Below, piece by piece: positions 1-11,981 of a stretch of 64,000 bases of DNA. The translations under genes and the position numbers were made by a program. The stretch is taken from the NCBI GenBank assembly GCA_019843655.1, contig JACDQD010000007.1:25810365-25874364 (forward strand). The letters are read 5' to 3'. Under the pieces are notes generated by a model. The model had not been told where the DNA came from. It ran no database searches and saw only the letters and a program-made list of their open reading frames with translations. The stretch's first letter is position 1. The number at the start of each line of letters is the position of its first letter. This DNA comes from Lethocerus indicus (lineage: Eukaryota; Arthropoda; Insecta; Hemiptera; Belostomatidae).

Positions 1-944
1 GATTCTTTTAAATCGGATGTGGGTATAATCGATTTGTATTAATGTAAATATTTCTTTTGGAATACCTTATTCTTCTCGAGCTTCCTTCCGATCTCGCGTC
101 TTCAGCAGGGGGGGGACCTGATGATGGAACCAGACCACACCCGGGGGAGTTCCAATGTGTAATGGAATAAACTGCTCGGCACCTATTCTGCCCCGCAGTA
201 TTGCGCAATCTTACCGGAAGTTAGAATAGTGATAATTACAATGGTACGCCCTATCCAAATCGCCTCTACTTTGACCTAGCCATAGAGTATCTTTTACCAA
301 CGGTAAACGCGGCCGCCGGCCGCTAGTTAATCGGTTAGATCAATAAACCGGTTACAAAACTTCCGGTGATGAGTTGTTACAACGGTACGGTAGCGGTATA
401 ACTAAGTATGTACTTTCCCATAATTATACTAACCAATTGTAAATAATTTATTTTAAGATTTATGATTTCTTTAAGATCTCAAGTTATTTTTTTTGTTCTT
501 GTTGCCGTTTAGAATATACGATCTATTCTTTGATGTTACGATAGGCACGTTCCGGTTGAACATTGGAGCATGTGCGGGGGACACAGGATTACGCGGTCTT
601 TCGGGTACTAATGAGTGGAAATACATACTTTTGCAGACCTTGGGACACGCCAGAAATTCGATTGCTGTCCCAAATTTCTCGAATTGCTAAAACTCCAGCC
701 CCAAAACAGGCGCTCTCCGCTAATAAGCATTACCCCATTCTGCGCGTTCGCACACGGTCACTTGATATGCGACGCGGCCGAACCGCGCTATGTGTGTGGC
801 CATAAAGGCTTCTAAAGGCTTTCTTCTTCGCAACGGAGATATTTGCTTGTCGTCACCTCGGTTACCACATACGAATTCACATACGATGAAAAGTTTCCTT
901 TGACGTAGAAGGAGGAACCTTTGAGGTTCCTTTCTTCGCGCCTG
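1..944. other. noncoding DNA, no gene seen
   Basis: No coding region is supported. A GC-rich near-palindrome built from GCGGCCGC-like words sits at about 308-323. At 118-164 there is a CTGATGATGGAAC start followed by GTTCC, which resembles a decayed copy of the motif at 35821-35854, but the GAAA part is lost. The small overlapping ORFs at 493-815 read the same DNA in different frames and have no recognisable protein character. Confidence 0.5.
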
Positions 945-1010
945 AAGAACGAGCTTACTACGAAGAGGAGCAAATCAGTTCAGAATTTATGGTTAAAGAA
1001 CTGATAGCAA
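945..1010 (-). repeat. family 2 dispersed repeat, fragment
   Basis: The segment with GAAGAGGAGCAAATCAGTTC followed by a decayed TTATGGTTAAAGAACTGATAGC-like stretch matches the copies at 12755-12890 and 44885-45040. Strand is given relative to the copy at 29530-29790, which is taken as plus. No protein is encoded. Confidence 0.5.
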
Positions 1011-1869
1011 AAATTTCACGTATGCCGTACACAAAAGAGGACGATCTAATAAAACCTGTATGCGTAGGAATTATAGTTGTGTAGATTTATAGTGCAGTAG
1101 CATTCGCAGTCCCTCATTTCCGTGTGCAAATTGACACTATCACTAGGCAATACCGTACGCATAATTCATAGCGTTAGTAATTCGAAACCATAAGGAAAGA
1201 GGCCCTATTTTATTTGCTATCCAGTTTACTGAAATTAGTATTAAAATTGATAAATGTTCCTGTTTTGAGAATTTTGTGCTCAACGTTCCATTTTACGTAA
1301 GTTTAACTTAAGTCATTAGAAAAGAATGTACAGGAGTTAATGATGACTTTTCTATTAATCCATTCAAATTTACTATTGAAGGAGATGTTTTTATTTAATA
1401 ATATTTGCGCAGTATACACGGTTTATATACAGGGTTTGAATAATATTTGGACTGAAGCGAAATATTTGTACTGACCAAGCCGGACCTCCGGTCAAGTTGT
1501 AATTCCCCAAGTTGCCTGTTCTTTATTCACCTCCGGTTCGAGTGCACCGATTCCCTGGAAATCACAACATGCTCTGCGGTTCCGCTTCTGTGCGGCAATT
1601 AAAGGCGGACATGTCTAACTAAAAATAGAATCTGGTTCGCGATTTGAGATGGTAATTATAGCGGCCGTGGGACCAGACACAGACGGGTCGTCGGTATTAC
1701 CCCAAGGTCTCGGAAAATTTCACCGACCCATCCACCCAGCCTGTTACAATGAAATTCTGGGAATTTCTGAAATGATCGGTTCGTAAAATTTTGCCAACTC
1801 ATTAGACCGAGATTAGATATGACGATGACTAAACAGGAACGAGGGATTCTGTACTGTACACCGGAGTAG
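1011..1869. other. noncoding DNA, nothing recognised
   Basis: AT-rich sequence without a supported exon, RNA gene or clear repeat. Confidence 0.4.
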
Positions 1870-2215
1870 AAAGTAATTTTACTGTTACTGTCACTTGTAC
1901 TGTCTACTACAACATTGTACTGTTACTTGTACCAGACAGTTGTCTGGTTGTCTTTGTCGGTATACGTGTCTTGTTATTGTCTTTTTGGGGGATGTTGTTT
2001 GTCAACTGTGTTGTTGTTGCCCTCAACTCAAATAAGACAAACAACACCCCCCAAAAACACAATAACACGACATGTATATATGTAGACGACAAACAGGCAA
2101 CCACCACAGTACGAGTGCAGTGATGACTGAAGATGGCGAGCAGCCCAAACCGGTCTAGCAAAAGACCAAACCAACGAGAGGAGCAATAAACACACGAAAT
2201 CTGCGGTATTTCAAG
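1870..2215 (+). mobile_element. family 1 fold-back element, degraded copy
   Basis: The right arm (2121-2211) carries the family block CTGAAGATGGCGAGCAGCC, then AAACCGGTCTAGCA and the outer-arm words GACCAAACCAACGAGAGGAG. The middle, 1956-2003 against 2035-2085, is a long imperfect inverted repeat and continues outward to about 1927 and 2105. The hammerhead-like core has C where the invariant G12 should be (2146), and the stem I partner is not present, so this copy should be inactive. No protein is encoded. Confidence 0.6.
1956..2085. repeat. imperfect hairpin inside family 1 element
   Basis: TTTTTGGGGGATGTTGTTTG on the left faces CAAACAACACCCCCCAAAAA on the right, and the pairing continues outward through TATACGTGTCTTG and CACGACATGTATA. 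The loop is about 30 nt. A transcript of either strand would fold into a long stem. Confidence 0.6.
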
Positions 2216-3374
2216 ATTCCTGTTTGGTCCCATGTCATCAGACCCGTTTTGCCTTCTCGCCGTCGCCAGTAGCACCTAACTGGGTCGGGGTACGGAATTA
2301 GGGAACTTTGGCGGTCCATCAAGCCGTCTAATTCCGGCAAAATTCAATCATATTATGTTTCAGGACAGATGTATTATCCGTTCCGATTTGAAAGTCCTGG
2401 TCTTATAGGAGCAATGTCGTTGGGATAATATTTCATATTCTTTTGCTTAATCTATTAGCGGAAGAGTTTGATAACACGGACACGCAAAAAGGAACTAAAA
2501 TCAGTTAAAATATTCAGGAATAATGAGCCGTAAGCTCCGGTATCAGCGTATAACGCGACTCGTGTCGCTCGAGTTCCGGTTTCGCTACAAAGGGAAAATC
2601 CTCCGGCGCCTGTTGTTCGGAAAATTGCCAACTGATTTAGAGCTTTTTAAAATAACCAGTTCGCGTTGTGTTCTGATGTATAGGCAGGCGGTCGGGCGTA
2701 ATATTTCCCGTTTTTTCTCGCCGCAAAGCTTTCTGAATACAAATTATACAGCCCCGTTAAGCCTCAAAAGGGGATATCCGTATGGTAATTGTGCCTCTAT
2801 ATGGGCACAGCTAGAGCCTCCGCCCGGCCAGAGAGAGAGAGACGAATTTCCGGATCCTGATCGGGTTTTTGAGGCCTCACGTTTAACCGAATTTCTCTCC
2901 ACCGATAACAGAAAATAAATTGGGAAACGTAGCCTTTTGGGAAAAATAGAATATCGAAATTTTGTATTTATTTGCGTTTGCGTGAGTTTACCCGATTTAT
3001 CCCCCACTGGGTTATTTCTCCTTAACATTAAGGTTATTAATTAATGTTAGTCCTCCTAGTTTTTTAACCTTTAGCCTCTTCATCGCGGTCTCTTCATCTT
3101 CGTTGGGTGGCCTGAGCAAAACACCCAGCAAGCTTTACGAGCAATGCCATCATTCTCTCCCCCTGTGCTATGTGCTCTCAGTGCGTTTGGGACTTAGTTT
3201 TCTCGGTCTTTTACTCGCGTATTGACATCGGCTTCCTTTTATTGTGTAGCAGGTCTAAATAGCCTAAGTAGTGTGAATATTTAGAAACCCATTCTGCGTG
3301 GTGGGACGGTGACGGGGGCGCTTTGCTCGGAAAATGGAAAATGTATCCCAGACGCAGATTCGCGGCGAGAAACC
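2216..3374. other. noncoding DNA with GC-richer island
   Basis: A 131-codon ORF at 2523-2918 covers a GC-richer island, but its translation has no motif or domain I recognise, it is partly open on the opposite strand, and no splice context supports it. I treat it as chance. Confidence 0.4.
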
Positions 3375-3490
3375 GACGGCAAGAGTGAACCCGTGGCGAA
3401 GAACAGGAAATTCATGTTTAGAATTTTAGGTTAAAGGACCTGTCACCAAGCAGTCGCCGCGCAGGACTCCGTTCACAGTTTGTGATGAAA
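3375..3490 (-). repeat. family 2 dispersed repeat, fragment
   Basis: GAAACCGACGGCAAGAGTGA, then TTTAGAATTTTAGGTTAAAG and CAGTCGCCGCGCAGGACT parallel the copies at 12755-12890 and 44885-45040. The order of blocks is the same. Confidence 0.5.
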
Positions 3491-3765
3491 CGAAAAATGA
3501 TATATTGTATATAGAAAAGGCTTTGATTTGTTCGCCTCTTGCCGATCGAATGTTGTGAATGCCCGCATTATACGGTTGCCCGGTTTTAATTTTGAGTTGT
3601 GAAACTGCTTTCGGTGTTGCGGAGAGCGGCCGCCACCGGTGAGGGCGCTGGCTCCATCCTTGATCCAGATAGCTCTGACCTCGGTCCCACTAACCTCCTA
3701 CACTTTTCCTTTGTTATTGTTTTAAAAAACACTTTAGACGAAAATTAGACCTGTCACTCCGTCAC

Positions 3766-3801
3766 GCCTCTCTCTCTCTCTCACTCTCACTCTCGCTCTC
3801 G
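3766..3801. repeat. (CT)n microsatellite
   Basis: Imperfect run of CT dinucleotides with CACTCT and CGCTCT interruptions. Confidence 0.8.
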
Positions 3802-4794
3802 GTCTATAACCGATGCCGTTCTATTATAACCCGGGTCGACATTACAAAATGCCCACCTCCCATCTATCATCACCCCCTTGAGGGAGGCACGTATCCCGAG
3901 TTCGCTCTCCCCTCTTTACCTACCTTCAATTTAGATGAAAGCGACGCCTTCTTTCGACACTTTACAGTATAAAGGGAGCGGTACACTGTACTCTTGCAAA
4001 TAGTAATTTCATTTCCCCATCCAGAAGTTCAGAAGAAGAACCTTAACCCAGAGACCCCATCCAGTCTCAGCATGCGACTGTCGGGAGCTCGAGAATTATG
4101 ATCTAATGCATCCACAATGTGTTTCCATTGATTTTAAAAATAATCTTCGTAACCACCCCCACGGGAAACCGAAAGGTCAAGACAAACCGCTCTTCCGCCA
4201 AATGAATGTTGTAGTAAAAAATAAAATAAAAAAACGTGCCGCGTTCTCATGATCGAGTCCGGCTGTATAACCGAACAAGTACTAGAAAGTAAAGAAACAA
4301 AGCCCAACGTAAATCCCCTTCCGACTGCACGATCAATCGCTTCCAATCAATTATTTATTATTAGGAAAACTAAAATTCACCAAATTTATACAATTTGAGT
4401 AGTAGGCATACCACATTAAGGCTCTGGATAAATTAAGGTTTATTTAGAAAATAATCCTTCAATCCTAACCATACCAAAAAGCGTTATAAAATTCTTCTAA
4501 CATTTTTATTTACCGCTATAATTAAACAAAAAATGTTACATTAATTTGTCAACCCACCAAATTCAAAACATTTCGATATAAAATTCTTTATCGCCCCTAT
4601 CGCGGATGGATCTACTTTCCGTTGTTCGATTATATCACTATTGCCGCTAATATCGGAGGGGAATCGATGAACAGCTGAATGGACAGATGAATCGACTCTG
4701 TAGAATTTCTTCCCATTGACTCGTAAATTGGCCAACTTCCCGCTCTTTCTTCAATATTCGAAATTTAGATGTTGTCTCGTGTTCTATTCGATTA
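3802..4794. other. noncoding DNA, nothing recognised
   Basis: No supported gene. Short ORFs at 4134-4346 and 4541-4735 have no recognisable features. Confidence 0.4.
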
Positions 4795-4925
4795 TATCTC
4801 ATTAACGGCCGTATTTATGTGCCGAACGGTTTTATTGATTGTGATTTACGCCGGCCGTAATTACTGAATAGTGGCGCGTACGGCGGTTTACTGCAATTAC
4901 GCAACGATATACGGTGGGAAATAAA
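4795..4925. promoter_or_regulatory. possible cis-regulatory island
   Basis: A CpG-containing island in AT-rich surroundings holds CGGCCG words and the homeodomain/PBX-like word TTTATTGATTGTGATTTACG. It has no ORF. This kind of island often is conserved noncoding DNA near developmental genes, but conservation cannot be judged from one sequence. Confidence 0.2.
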
Positions 4926-5525
4926 TTAAAAGTAAAAAGAAAAAAAAAGAAAAGAAAAGAGAACAGAAATTAAACGATCGCTATCGACAGAGGTATGAGA
5001 ATATGTCGGGACCAGTGTAACGTGTGGTAGCGGAAATTATTGCGAGAACCCACTCTCGATGATATATTGATATTGTTGCCGCCACAGTTTATAACAAAAC
5101 AACCTTCGTCGATTTCTTCTCGATCGGTCATTATCGACAGTCGATAATGCCCAAACCAATCAACAGATAAATATCTGGCACGGCCTTCTTGTTAACTTTC
5201 ATTGACCGGGCGGAGAAGAAGCGGAAAGAAAGTTAGATATTAAAAAAGAAATTGGGTCTAGACAATTAGTGAACCCTATTAGAATGGAACTGCTAATCTA
5301 TTGTGTCTTATGTAAAAAACGAATATTTTACATAATGAATTAAATATACCAGCTCCATTCGGGGCAATTTGATGTCCTTTCTCCAGGGAACTTACAGTAA
5401 AATAGATAAATACATGGAAAATAACTTAATTTGGGTGCCCATCATAGGCTACACTCTTATGATATTTTGATGTCAAACATGTTTGTCACCGCATGGTACA
5501 TTTGTATATGTGAAGAATGAATATA
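4926..5525. other. noncoding DNA, nothing recognised
   Basis: A-rich run at 4926-4965; otherwise no recognisable feature. Confidence 0.4.
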
Positions 5526-5642
5526 ACAGAAATAAAGTTTGATATACCTGTTTTGTGGTCTGCGAGGGGTTGGAATACTGTAGGTTCGTGATGTAGAGCG
5601 AGAGGAGACAGACACATCACGAACCTACAGAAATAAAGTTTG
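5526..5642 (-). mobile_element. minimal family 1 element with target-site repeats
   Basis: The element is 5542-5630. It consists of the unique tail (5542-5577, starting ATATACCTGTTTTGTGGTC) followed by a perfect 17-bp hairpin, 5578-5594 against 5614-5630, with a 19-nt loop. The hammerhead-like block has been lost by internal deletion. The sequence ACAGAAATAAAGTTTG occurs at 5526-5541 and again at 5627-5642; allowing for overlap with the element end, at least 12 bp is a target-site duplication. Strand is set so that the unique tail is the 3' end. Confidence 0.75.
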
Positions 5643-7475
5643 TTGTAATTCTATAAAATACCGGTCTCCCATTAGACTATGTAAGTGAGCGATGATTCCT
5701 ATACCTGGTGGAGCCCCAAAAAAATATTTTCAAGTCTAACTAAAACATTTTTAACATTCATGAACTAATATTCAATAATACTAGTAGTACAGACCTAGTA
5801 CTAAGGAATTCCGTTACTGCTAGCACTTTAAAATTAATGACGCTAGAGTATTTTATTTTACAAGAAAATCTATTATTTATCGCTATTATACTTAAAGATT
5901 TTTCTGAGTCTTGATAGCGAAATAAAATTACACGGGAAAAACAGGACGGATGAAACCTAATTTGCTTTTTTTCTCTTCATGCGCCTATACGAAGGCCCGC
6001 AACCAATTTCACCCAGCGGGGGCGCCAAGTCCCAAGTGCATAAGTCAAGTTGTTAATGGGGTGAAAAAAAATTGACAAAATAAACACGCGTAAATATTTC
6101 ACAACCGTCCGGGAACGGCAATTAGTCGTACTTTATATGGGGAAAGCGGCTCGCTCCAGTTTCTTCTGAATCGGAGAAGAAAATATCTTCGAATTATTTC
6201 TTTCAAGGCTTAGCCGACAATCTTACATATTGTATTCCAATTAAAATCTTATCGATAGGCTTTGTTTTTATAAAAGAGAAGTCTATTTTTTCCTCCAAAA
6301 ACCGCTTAAATACAAGTGTAGTTGTCAGAAGAGTAACTTATCGATCAAATTACATTATTTATTTCGTATAAAATTCTCAAGTGAGAATAGAAAGAAAAAA
6401 TTCGTATATTCATATGTGATATGTCGAAGGTAGAGAGGAAATCATTTAGCACTAAAACGTGTGGGAGTGCATGCTAAATACCTCAACAATGTGTTTGATA
6501 TATATTGACAGTGTATATATTGTCAAACAGGTCATTATTAGCTTCTAATAACCTAATTTTTTAATCAATTAAAATAATTAATTTTTTAATCAATTAAAAA
6601 AAAGTTTCAGGTTTAAGGTTTTAAAGTTGAGTTTAAGATTTTCAGCAAGTTTCTAGTTCTGAATTTTCAGCAACCCACAATAATTGTGCCTTCGGAACGG
6701 CGTATATCAATACCGGCAAAATTATGGCCCGGTGCATTGTTATTTATCACACCTTATTATCAACCTCAAGCAGATGTAGGTAGGCAATGTAGGAGGTATC
6801 GTAGGTTGCCGATTTTATCCCAGCTCTCCTGTGCCCTGTTTTGGTTTCATTTACTCTCCATTATAGCAATAAATAAATACGTACATAATACATATATGTG
6901 TTGTTTATGTGGAGGGATCGCTGGGCCTATAACTAGAACTGAATTTCCAAAATTCCCAGGGGTGAAAGTATCGTGCCGGGAAGCAATTTGTTGAGCGATT
7001 CAAAGACAAGGAATCACAACTGTATTATAAATAATACTGGAATACATTATTTAAATTTTTAATAATTTACATAAATTAGCGCAGTTTTCATTTCTGCGAA
7101 GTTGTATTCTTGTGCCTCCATCCCCTTCTATTTTAATAGATTTTATAGATCGTGTTAATTCACTTTCACTACATTCATATAACGTGAAATTAAATTCGAC
7201 GAGAGACATCAATCGCAGACAATTAGAAATCCAGTTTTGTGGGGGAAAAGTTTGTGCAGTATTTTTTTTCGTGAATCATAAAGGGTCATTGTCATACTTC
7301 TTTTCCATTAGTGTGGGTTTCCTTTATTCTTCCATATTGTACGAGAATTAAAATAGAGAATTAAATTTGATATAAAATATAAATTACGAGCTCTGAAAAT
7401 TCAGAGGAAGGCATTCGTCCAGGAATTTACTCTATATTTTATATAAACATGTATACATATGTGTGTGTGTTATGA
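5643..7475. other. noncoding DNA
   Basis: No gene is supported. At 6554-6600 a run of about 23 bp (AATTTTTTAATCAATTAAAA) is present twice in tandem. The ORFs at 6686-6994 and 7112-7351 show no protein features. Confidence 0.4.
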
Positions 7476-7559
7476 ATAATGTCCTCTGTACTATTTGAAT
7501 ACGAACACTGAGCTTAGAATGAGGGTTAGTACTGCAAAATTATATATATATGTATATAC

Positions 7560-7624
<65 letters not shown>

Positions 7625-7733
7625 AACATGGAGGTGTATAGTTGGTGCGAGGTCAGCGCGAAGACAAGGGCAAGGCCTCCCCAACTGACTTTCGGTTCTC
7701 GACCACGCCCTCCCTCCCTCCTTCCTTCTGTCG
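7476..7733 (+). repeat. duplicated unit, copy 1, with (TA)n core
   Basis: Left part ATAATGTCCTCTGTACTATT to GAGCTTAGAATGAGGGTT, a (TA)n array at 7572-7620, then CATGGAGG, GTTGGTGCGAGGTCAGCG and CTGACTTTCGGTTCTCGACC to CTTCTGTC. The same order recurs at 8011-8268. Copy 1 runs directly into a decayed family 1 arm. It is not coding; the TIYIYIY-type ORFs are microsatellite translation. Confidence 0.85.
7572..7620. repeat. (TA)n microsatellite 1
   Basis: Uninterrupted TA dinucleotides, inside duplicated unit copy 1. Confidence 0.98.
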
Positions 7734-7790
7734 CTAGATCGGTTTAAGCACCTCGCCGTCTTCAGTCGCATTCCGTCAGAAGCACATAGA
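7727..7790 (-). repeat. decayed family 1 arm
   Basis: Reverse complement gives GCGACTGAAGACGGCGAGGT followed by TAAACCGATCTAGC. CTGAAGA survives, but the G12 position is T. It adjoins the duplicated unit. Confidence 0.6.
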
Positions 7791-8010
7791 TGGGGTGTCT
7801 GTCTGCGTTGCCAGTGGCATTAGAAGACAAAATCTGCGAGTCGGACAGGAACGATATTTCTTTACCGTTTCAAAAATATTGCTCGCTAAATTCAACGAAC
7901 GCGAACGCTACATATTTAATTCGGTTTTCAACATATTTTATCCTATTAATTTTTTACTAAAATTACGAATATGAACTTCCGCGGGCAGATCTTGCGCTCA
8001 GATTAATGAA

Positions 8011-8073
8011 ATAATGTCCTCTGTACCATTTGAATAATAAAACTGAGCTTAGAATGAGGGTTGAGAGGACAAC

Positions 8074-8139
<66 letters not shown>

Positions 8140-8268
8140 ATGCATATACATACATACAAACAAGCATGGAGGCGTAGAGTTGGTGCGAGGTCAGCGGCGA
8201 AGACAAGGGCAAGGCCTCCCCAACTGACTTCCGGTTCTAGACCACGCCCTCCCTCCTTCCTTTCTGTC
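8011..8268 (+). repeat. duplicated unit, copy 2, with (TA)n core
   Basis: Same block order as 7476-7733, about 535 bp away: ATAATGTCCTCTGTACCATT, GAGCTTAGAATGAGGGTT, (TA)n, CATGGAGGCG, GTTGGTGCGAGGTCAGCG, CTGACTTCCGGTTCTAGACC. Differences between the copies are scattered substitutions and small indels. Confidence 0.85.
8079..8131. repeat. (TA)n microsatellite 2
   Basis: Uninterrupted TA run inside duplicated unit copy 2, followed by TGTATGTATATG degenerate repeats. Confidence 0.98.
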
Positions 8269-8695
8269 AAACGCCGCCTTACATACATTCAAAATCTCAC
8301 TTTCCTCAAGTACAGTCCTTCGGAACAAGATATACGTTTCTTGGGATAAAAACGGTACAACTCTTGAATACAGCGTCTTACAATGTCCAGATGATATAGG
8401 GCAGCACTAGCTCCTAATCACCCGGCCACCACATACGTGGCTATAGCAGTCGGAATGGTGAAATTGAGAAGAAATAGCAAAGTTATAAAATTCTGAAAAA
8501 ACTGATATGTAAAGTACTTTACATTCCTCTTTCCGAAAAGGTGCAACATACACGGCAAACAACACTAGAGTTTATAATACATGCATAAAACGTACTCTTT
8601 ATAATGCATCAAAACCGGAATGCGGCTCTCTTTGAACTCATGCGTACTAACCCCCCTTGTTATATGAGTTTCGTGTTGGTATGCTTGTTTTTATC

Positions 8696-8700
<5 letters not shown>
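8269..8700. other. noncoding DNA, nothing recognised
   Basis: No supported feature. Confidence 0.4.

Positions 8701-8759
<59 letters not shown>
8701..8759. repeat. (TA)n microsatellite 3
   Basis: About 29 uninterrupted TA units. Confidence 0.98.
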
Positions 8760-8763
<4 letters not shown>

Positions 8764-9171
8764 TACTCAAATTATCGATCGGTGATAAATCATCGGCAAT
8801 ATTGCTAAGTAACAGCTTTCTGCTTCTGGCCTTTCCCAGTAGTTATTCAGTTAATATATGTTAATCGCTTGTTAAGACTTGGTTTGTGCAGTTATAGCAA
8901 GCGATAAAGCTGTGATTATCCTCTGACCAAATAAGCTCTTGAAAAGAGCGGAATGGGCACATTTAAGGTATGATGCAAATTCGATTGATGATTGATCCAA
9001 GAAATATTTATTATGTAAGAATTTCTATTTTAGATGTAACATTCCAGACCCCTTTATCTTAATCGTATTTTCCATGCATGCTTTAATTTTCTCGATTATT
9101 GTCTTTACAAGTTTAACAAACATCGTATAAAGTGAATACATGAAATGTTTTTATGGCTCGATGATTACGTC
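8760..9171. other. noncoding DNA, nothing recognised
   Basis: No supported feature. Confidence 0.4.
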
Positions 9172-9207
9172 TCTAGAACGGTTTAGGCTTCTCGCCATCT
9201 TCAGTAG
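9172..9207 (-). repeat. family 1 arm block, degraded
   Basis: Reverse complement reads ACTACTGAAGATGGCGAGAA then GCCTAAACCGTTCTAG. CTGAAGA and the stem I pair CTA/TAG survive, but T replaces G12 of the hammerhead core. No second arm is visible nearby. Confidence 0.65.
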
Positions 9208-10086
9208 TGGTGGCTACGAATGTCGGTTGCCGGTGTCTCAATACCCGTGAACTTTTACCTTTATTAGAAGATCAAATCTGACATTCAGGAATTTTTTCCA
9301 CCACGTCAAAACCTCACTCTTTAAATTCAATGTACGCCCACTTTCCAGGTAAATAAAATTCCAGATAAATTCAGGTTAATTGAATTCTATTTTTAACATA
9401 TTTTAATTAATCCTATTAATTTTTTCCCACCAAAATCCTGAATATGAAATCCACTTCGCGGAAAGACCTCTGATCACAAATTAATCGGGAATGTAATTGG
9501 TCCAAATTCGCTGAAAAAGGAAATCTTTTTGCCTGACGCGAGGTCGACAATTTCAATTTATGTCATATTTAGCTAAAACTTTGAGGCCTGTTGTTAGACT
9601 CCTATTACAATCCTTCATAAAGTGAAGGTCGCGAACGAATTGTTTAGAAAAATCATTATGTGAATACGTTTTGCGTATATTATTACCTTTTAAATAGAAA
9701 TTTATTTGTGTTCGGGGAGTATACTGAAATAAATACTTTTCGCAGACAATGAAACAGGAGCTCGATATTCCACCGAATTACTTCGGATATTATCCTCGAT
9801 CACAAGAGGTGTTTGATTTGCGGTCTGATGTTTAGTGCGCCAGGCGGGGCCGAATTGGGTCAATTGAGAAACTTTTAATTAAGAAATATAAGTATTATAA
9901 TTATGTAAGAGTGATCTGCTAGAGGAAGCTAATAGGTCGAAGGGGAGCTACTGAGCAAAGGCCCTTTTATAAATGTCAGCCACTCCAGAATTCGCTACCG
10001 TTTCCTGAACGCCATTACCGCGAAAACAAGGTTGTCATTTCGAACGCGACCTTTCGTCAAGATAAAGATCTAAAGGATTTTTTTAT

Positions 10087-10093
<7 letters not shown>
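9208..10093. other. noncoding DNA, nothing recognised
   Basis: No supported gene or repeat apart from flanking elements. Confidence 0.4.

Positions 10094-10153
<60 letters not shown>
10094..10153. repeat. (TA)n microsatellite 4
   Basis: Uninterrupted TA run of about 30 units. Confidence 0.98.
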
Positions 10154-10156
<3 letters not shown>

Positions 10157-10329
10157 CGTCGTCCGTTCAAATCGCGTTCCGTTTGTTGTCTTTTTTTCGA
10201 AGAGTTTCGTAAGTCACTTATTAGAGACCGGCGGACACACCTCGCGGCGTAAACGCCAGAAAAAATTCAACCTTATGATCGAAAAAGCAACGTCGGACTC
10301 CCACTAATTGGATGGGTTCGGCATTTTCG

Positions 10330-10450
10330 TTTTTAGTTCATTCTCCGTTCTGGTCGGCATCTGTGAATGTTTCGCTCTCAGTACTGTTTTTGTTTTCATT
10401 TTTTAGACCTTCTTCCTGTAGACGTACATTTGATCTTCACCTCAGTTCTA
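10330..10450 (+). repeat. family 2 dispersed repeat, fragment
   Basis: TAGTTCATTCTCCGTTCTGG, CATCTGTGAATGTTTCGCTC and TCAGTACTG match the blocks at 20751-20850 and 29530-29600. Confidence 0.6.
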
Positions 10451-10640
10451 CCTGGGCCTAGTAAAATTATAAATAATAGAGGGGAAATTCGATTAAAACT
10501 GGCACTTATTAATGGTAGGAATCTGCTTAAAATCTAATAAAATTCAAACCTAGAACAACGGCTAAATCAAGAACCTAGGCTTCTAAAAAATGAGTTATAA
10601 ACTGTTTTGAAAAGGAAAAAGTGGCCTAAGTGGTGTTCGG

Positions 10641-10644
<4 letters not shown>

Positions 10645-10693
<49 letters not shown>
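10645..10693. repeat. (TA)n microsatellite 5
   Basis: Uninterrupted TA run. Confidence 0.98.
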
Positions 10694-10700
<7 letters not shown>

Positions 10701-11981
10701 GAATACTTAAATTGTTCGTCTATGAATGTGAGAATTAAGTGGGGTTGGTTCAAATATTACGCATAAATTTTATTTATGAATCAATCCTTGTAGTTCACTT
10801 TCAAATGTAGTCCCCGATTGACTGAGTTCTCTAATCAGACATCTATAATTTTCTTCTTTTCAAAGAGGGTTGCATGTCAATATTTTACCTGGAAAATGTC
10901 CTCCCTTCTCTTTGCAAAATTGTGCATAATTCGAATAACGGCCACTAAACGTTTTTCCTTGTGGCGGAGTCAACATTCACTTTCCTCCCAGTGAACTTTA
11001 ACTCCGGGGTGGAGTCATTTTCTGCTTATTTCCCCCCCTAGTGTAAATACCCTTATACGATTGGAAAACTTAATTGAATGTCTAAATTTCCCTTTTGAAT
11101 TCTGAATAGTACGAAATGATTTTAATACCGAGAATGATTAGTTGTTGTCCGGCTTGCCTCGTTGCCACCGGCCGTCAATTTTCTAATAGGCGTGACTAAT
11201 TCATGCCCGGGTTGAGGCGTGATTATTGGACTTGCTCAGAGATAAGTCATGAATGCGACTATAGATCAATACAATAGAGGGGGAGGGGGTAGCTGCGCTT
11301 AACATTAACTGTCCATTAAGCTTGTCCATTCTATTGGCGCAATCGCAAAGCGGAAAATATTTACAAGTACTAGCGGTCGGAGTCCAGTCATTATTTCGCA
11401 TAAAATCCTCAGAAGCAAAATCATTTATATTATCATAGTGAAATTAATCAGTAATCAGTATTAAATACAGGTAAGTTAGAACATTTTCGACAAAAATATT
11501 CCATGTGTTGCGGGTTTTGTATCCGGGCGCTGTTTACACATTTAATCGTTTTTATTTCACTTTTATTTTAAATCTACAATTAAAACTACAATTTTCAAGA
11601 TTATATTTAGTGACAGCGATGAGATGACACTAGATTGTTTCGTCTGAGAATCCACACATTGATGGTACGCAGTTCCACTGGATTGTGTGGAAATGACGTG
11701 GCCACCTCCTCTTAAGGGCGGTGCTCGGGATAGTTTTGAACGGAAGGATTTATTTATATCATAATAAATATGTAATTTACGTAAATAGAGAGAGTCGAAC
11801 CATGAAACTGATGCGTTTACGCCTCATCTCTGTATTCTTTATAGTGACTCCTTATCTCTAATCTAGTCAAATCGTAGAGCAGAGGATGGCGAAAAGCCGA
11901 TACCAGTTTAGCCTCCGAATCCATTATAATGTTGTATAATATGATAATATCTAATTAACTGATTTTTTTATTTAATCCCAG
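10694..11981. other. noncoding DNA
   Basis: No gene supported. At 11461-11476 the word AATACAGGTAAGT joins an acceptor-like CAG to a consensus donor, but the polypyrimidine tract is poor. Confidence 0.4.

Noticed and set aside
118..164. Hammerhead-like motif near the left edge
   Set aside because: CTGATGATGG and a GGAAC/GTTCC stem are there, but the GAAA core and cleavage triplet are missing.
2523..2918. 131-codon plus-strand ORF
   Set aside because: No motif, overlapping open minus frame, no splice signals; GC-richer noncoding island is simpler.
7526..8349. ORFs with YIYIYI tracts on both strands
   Set aside because: Microsatellite (TA)n translation.
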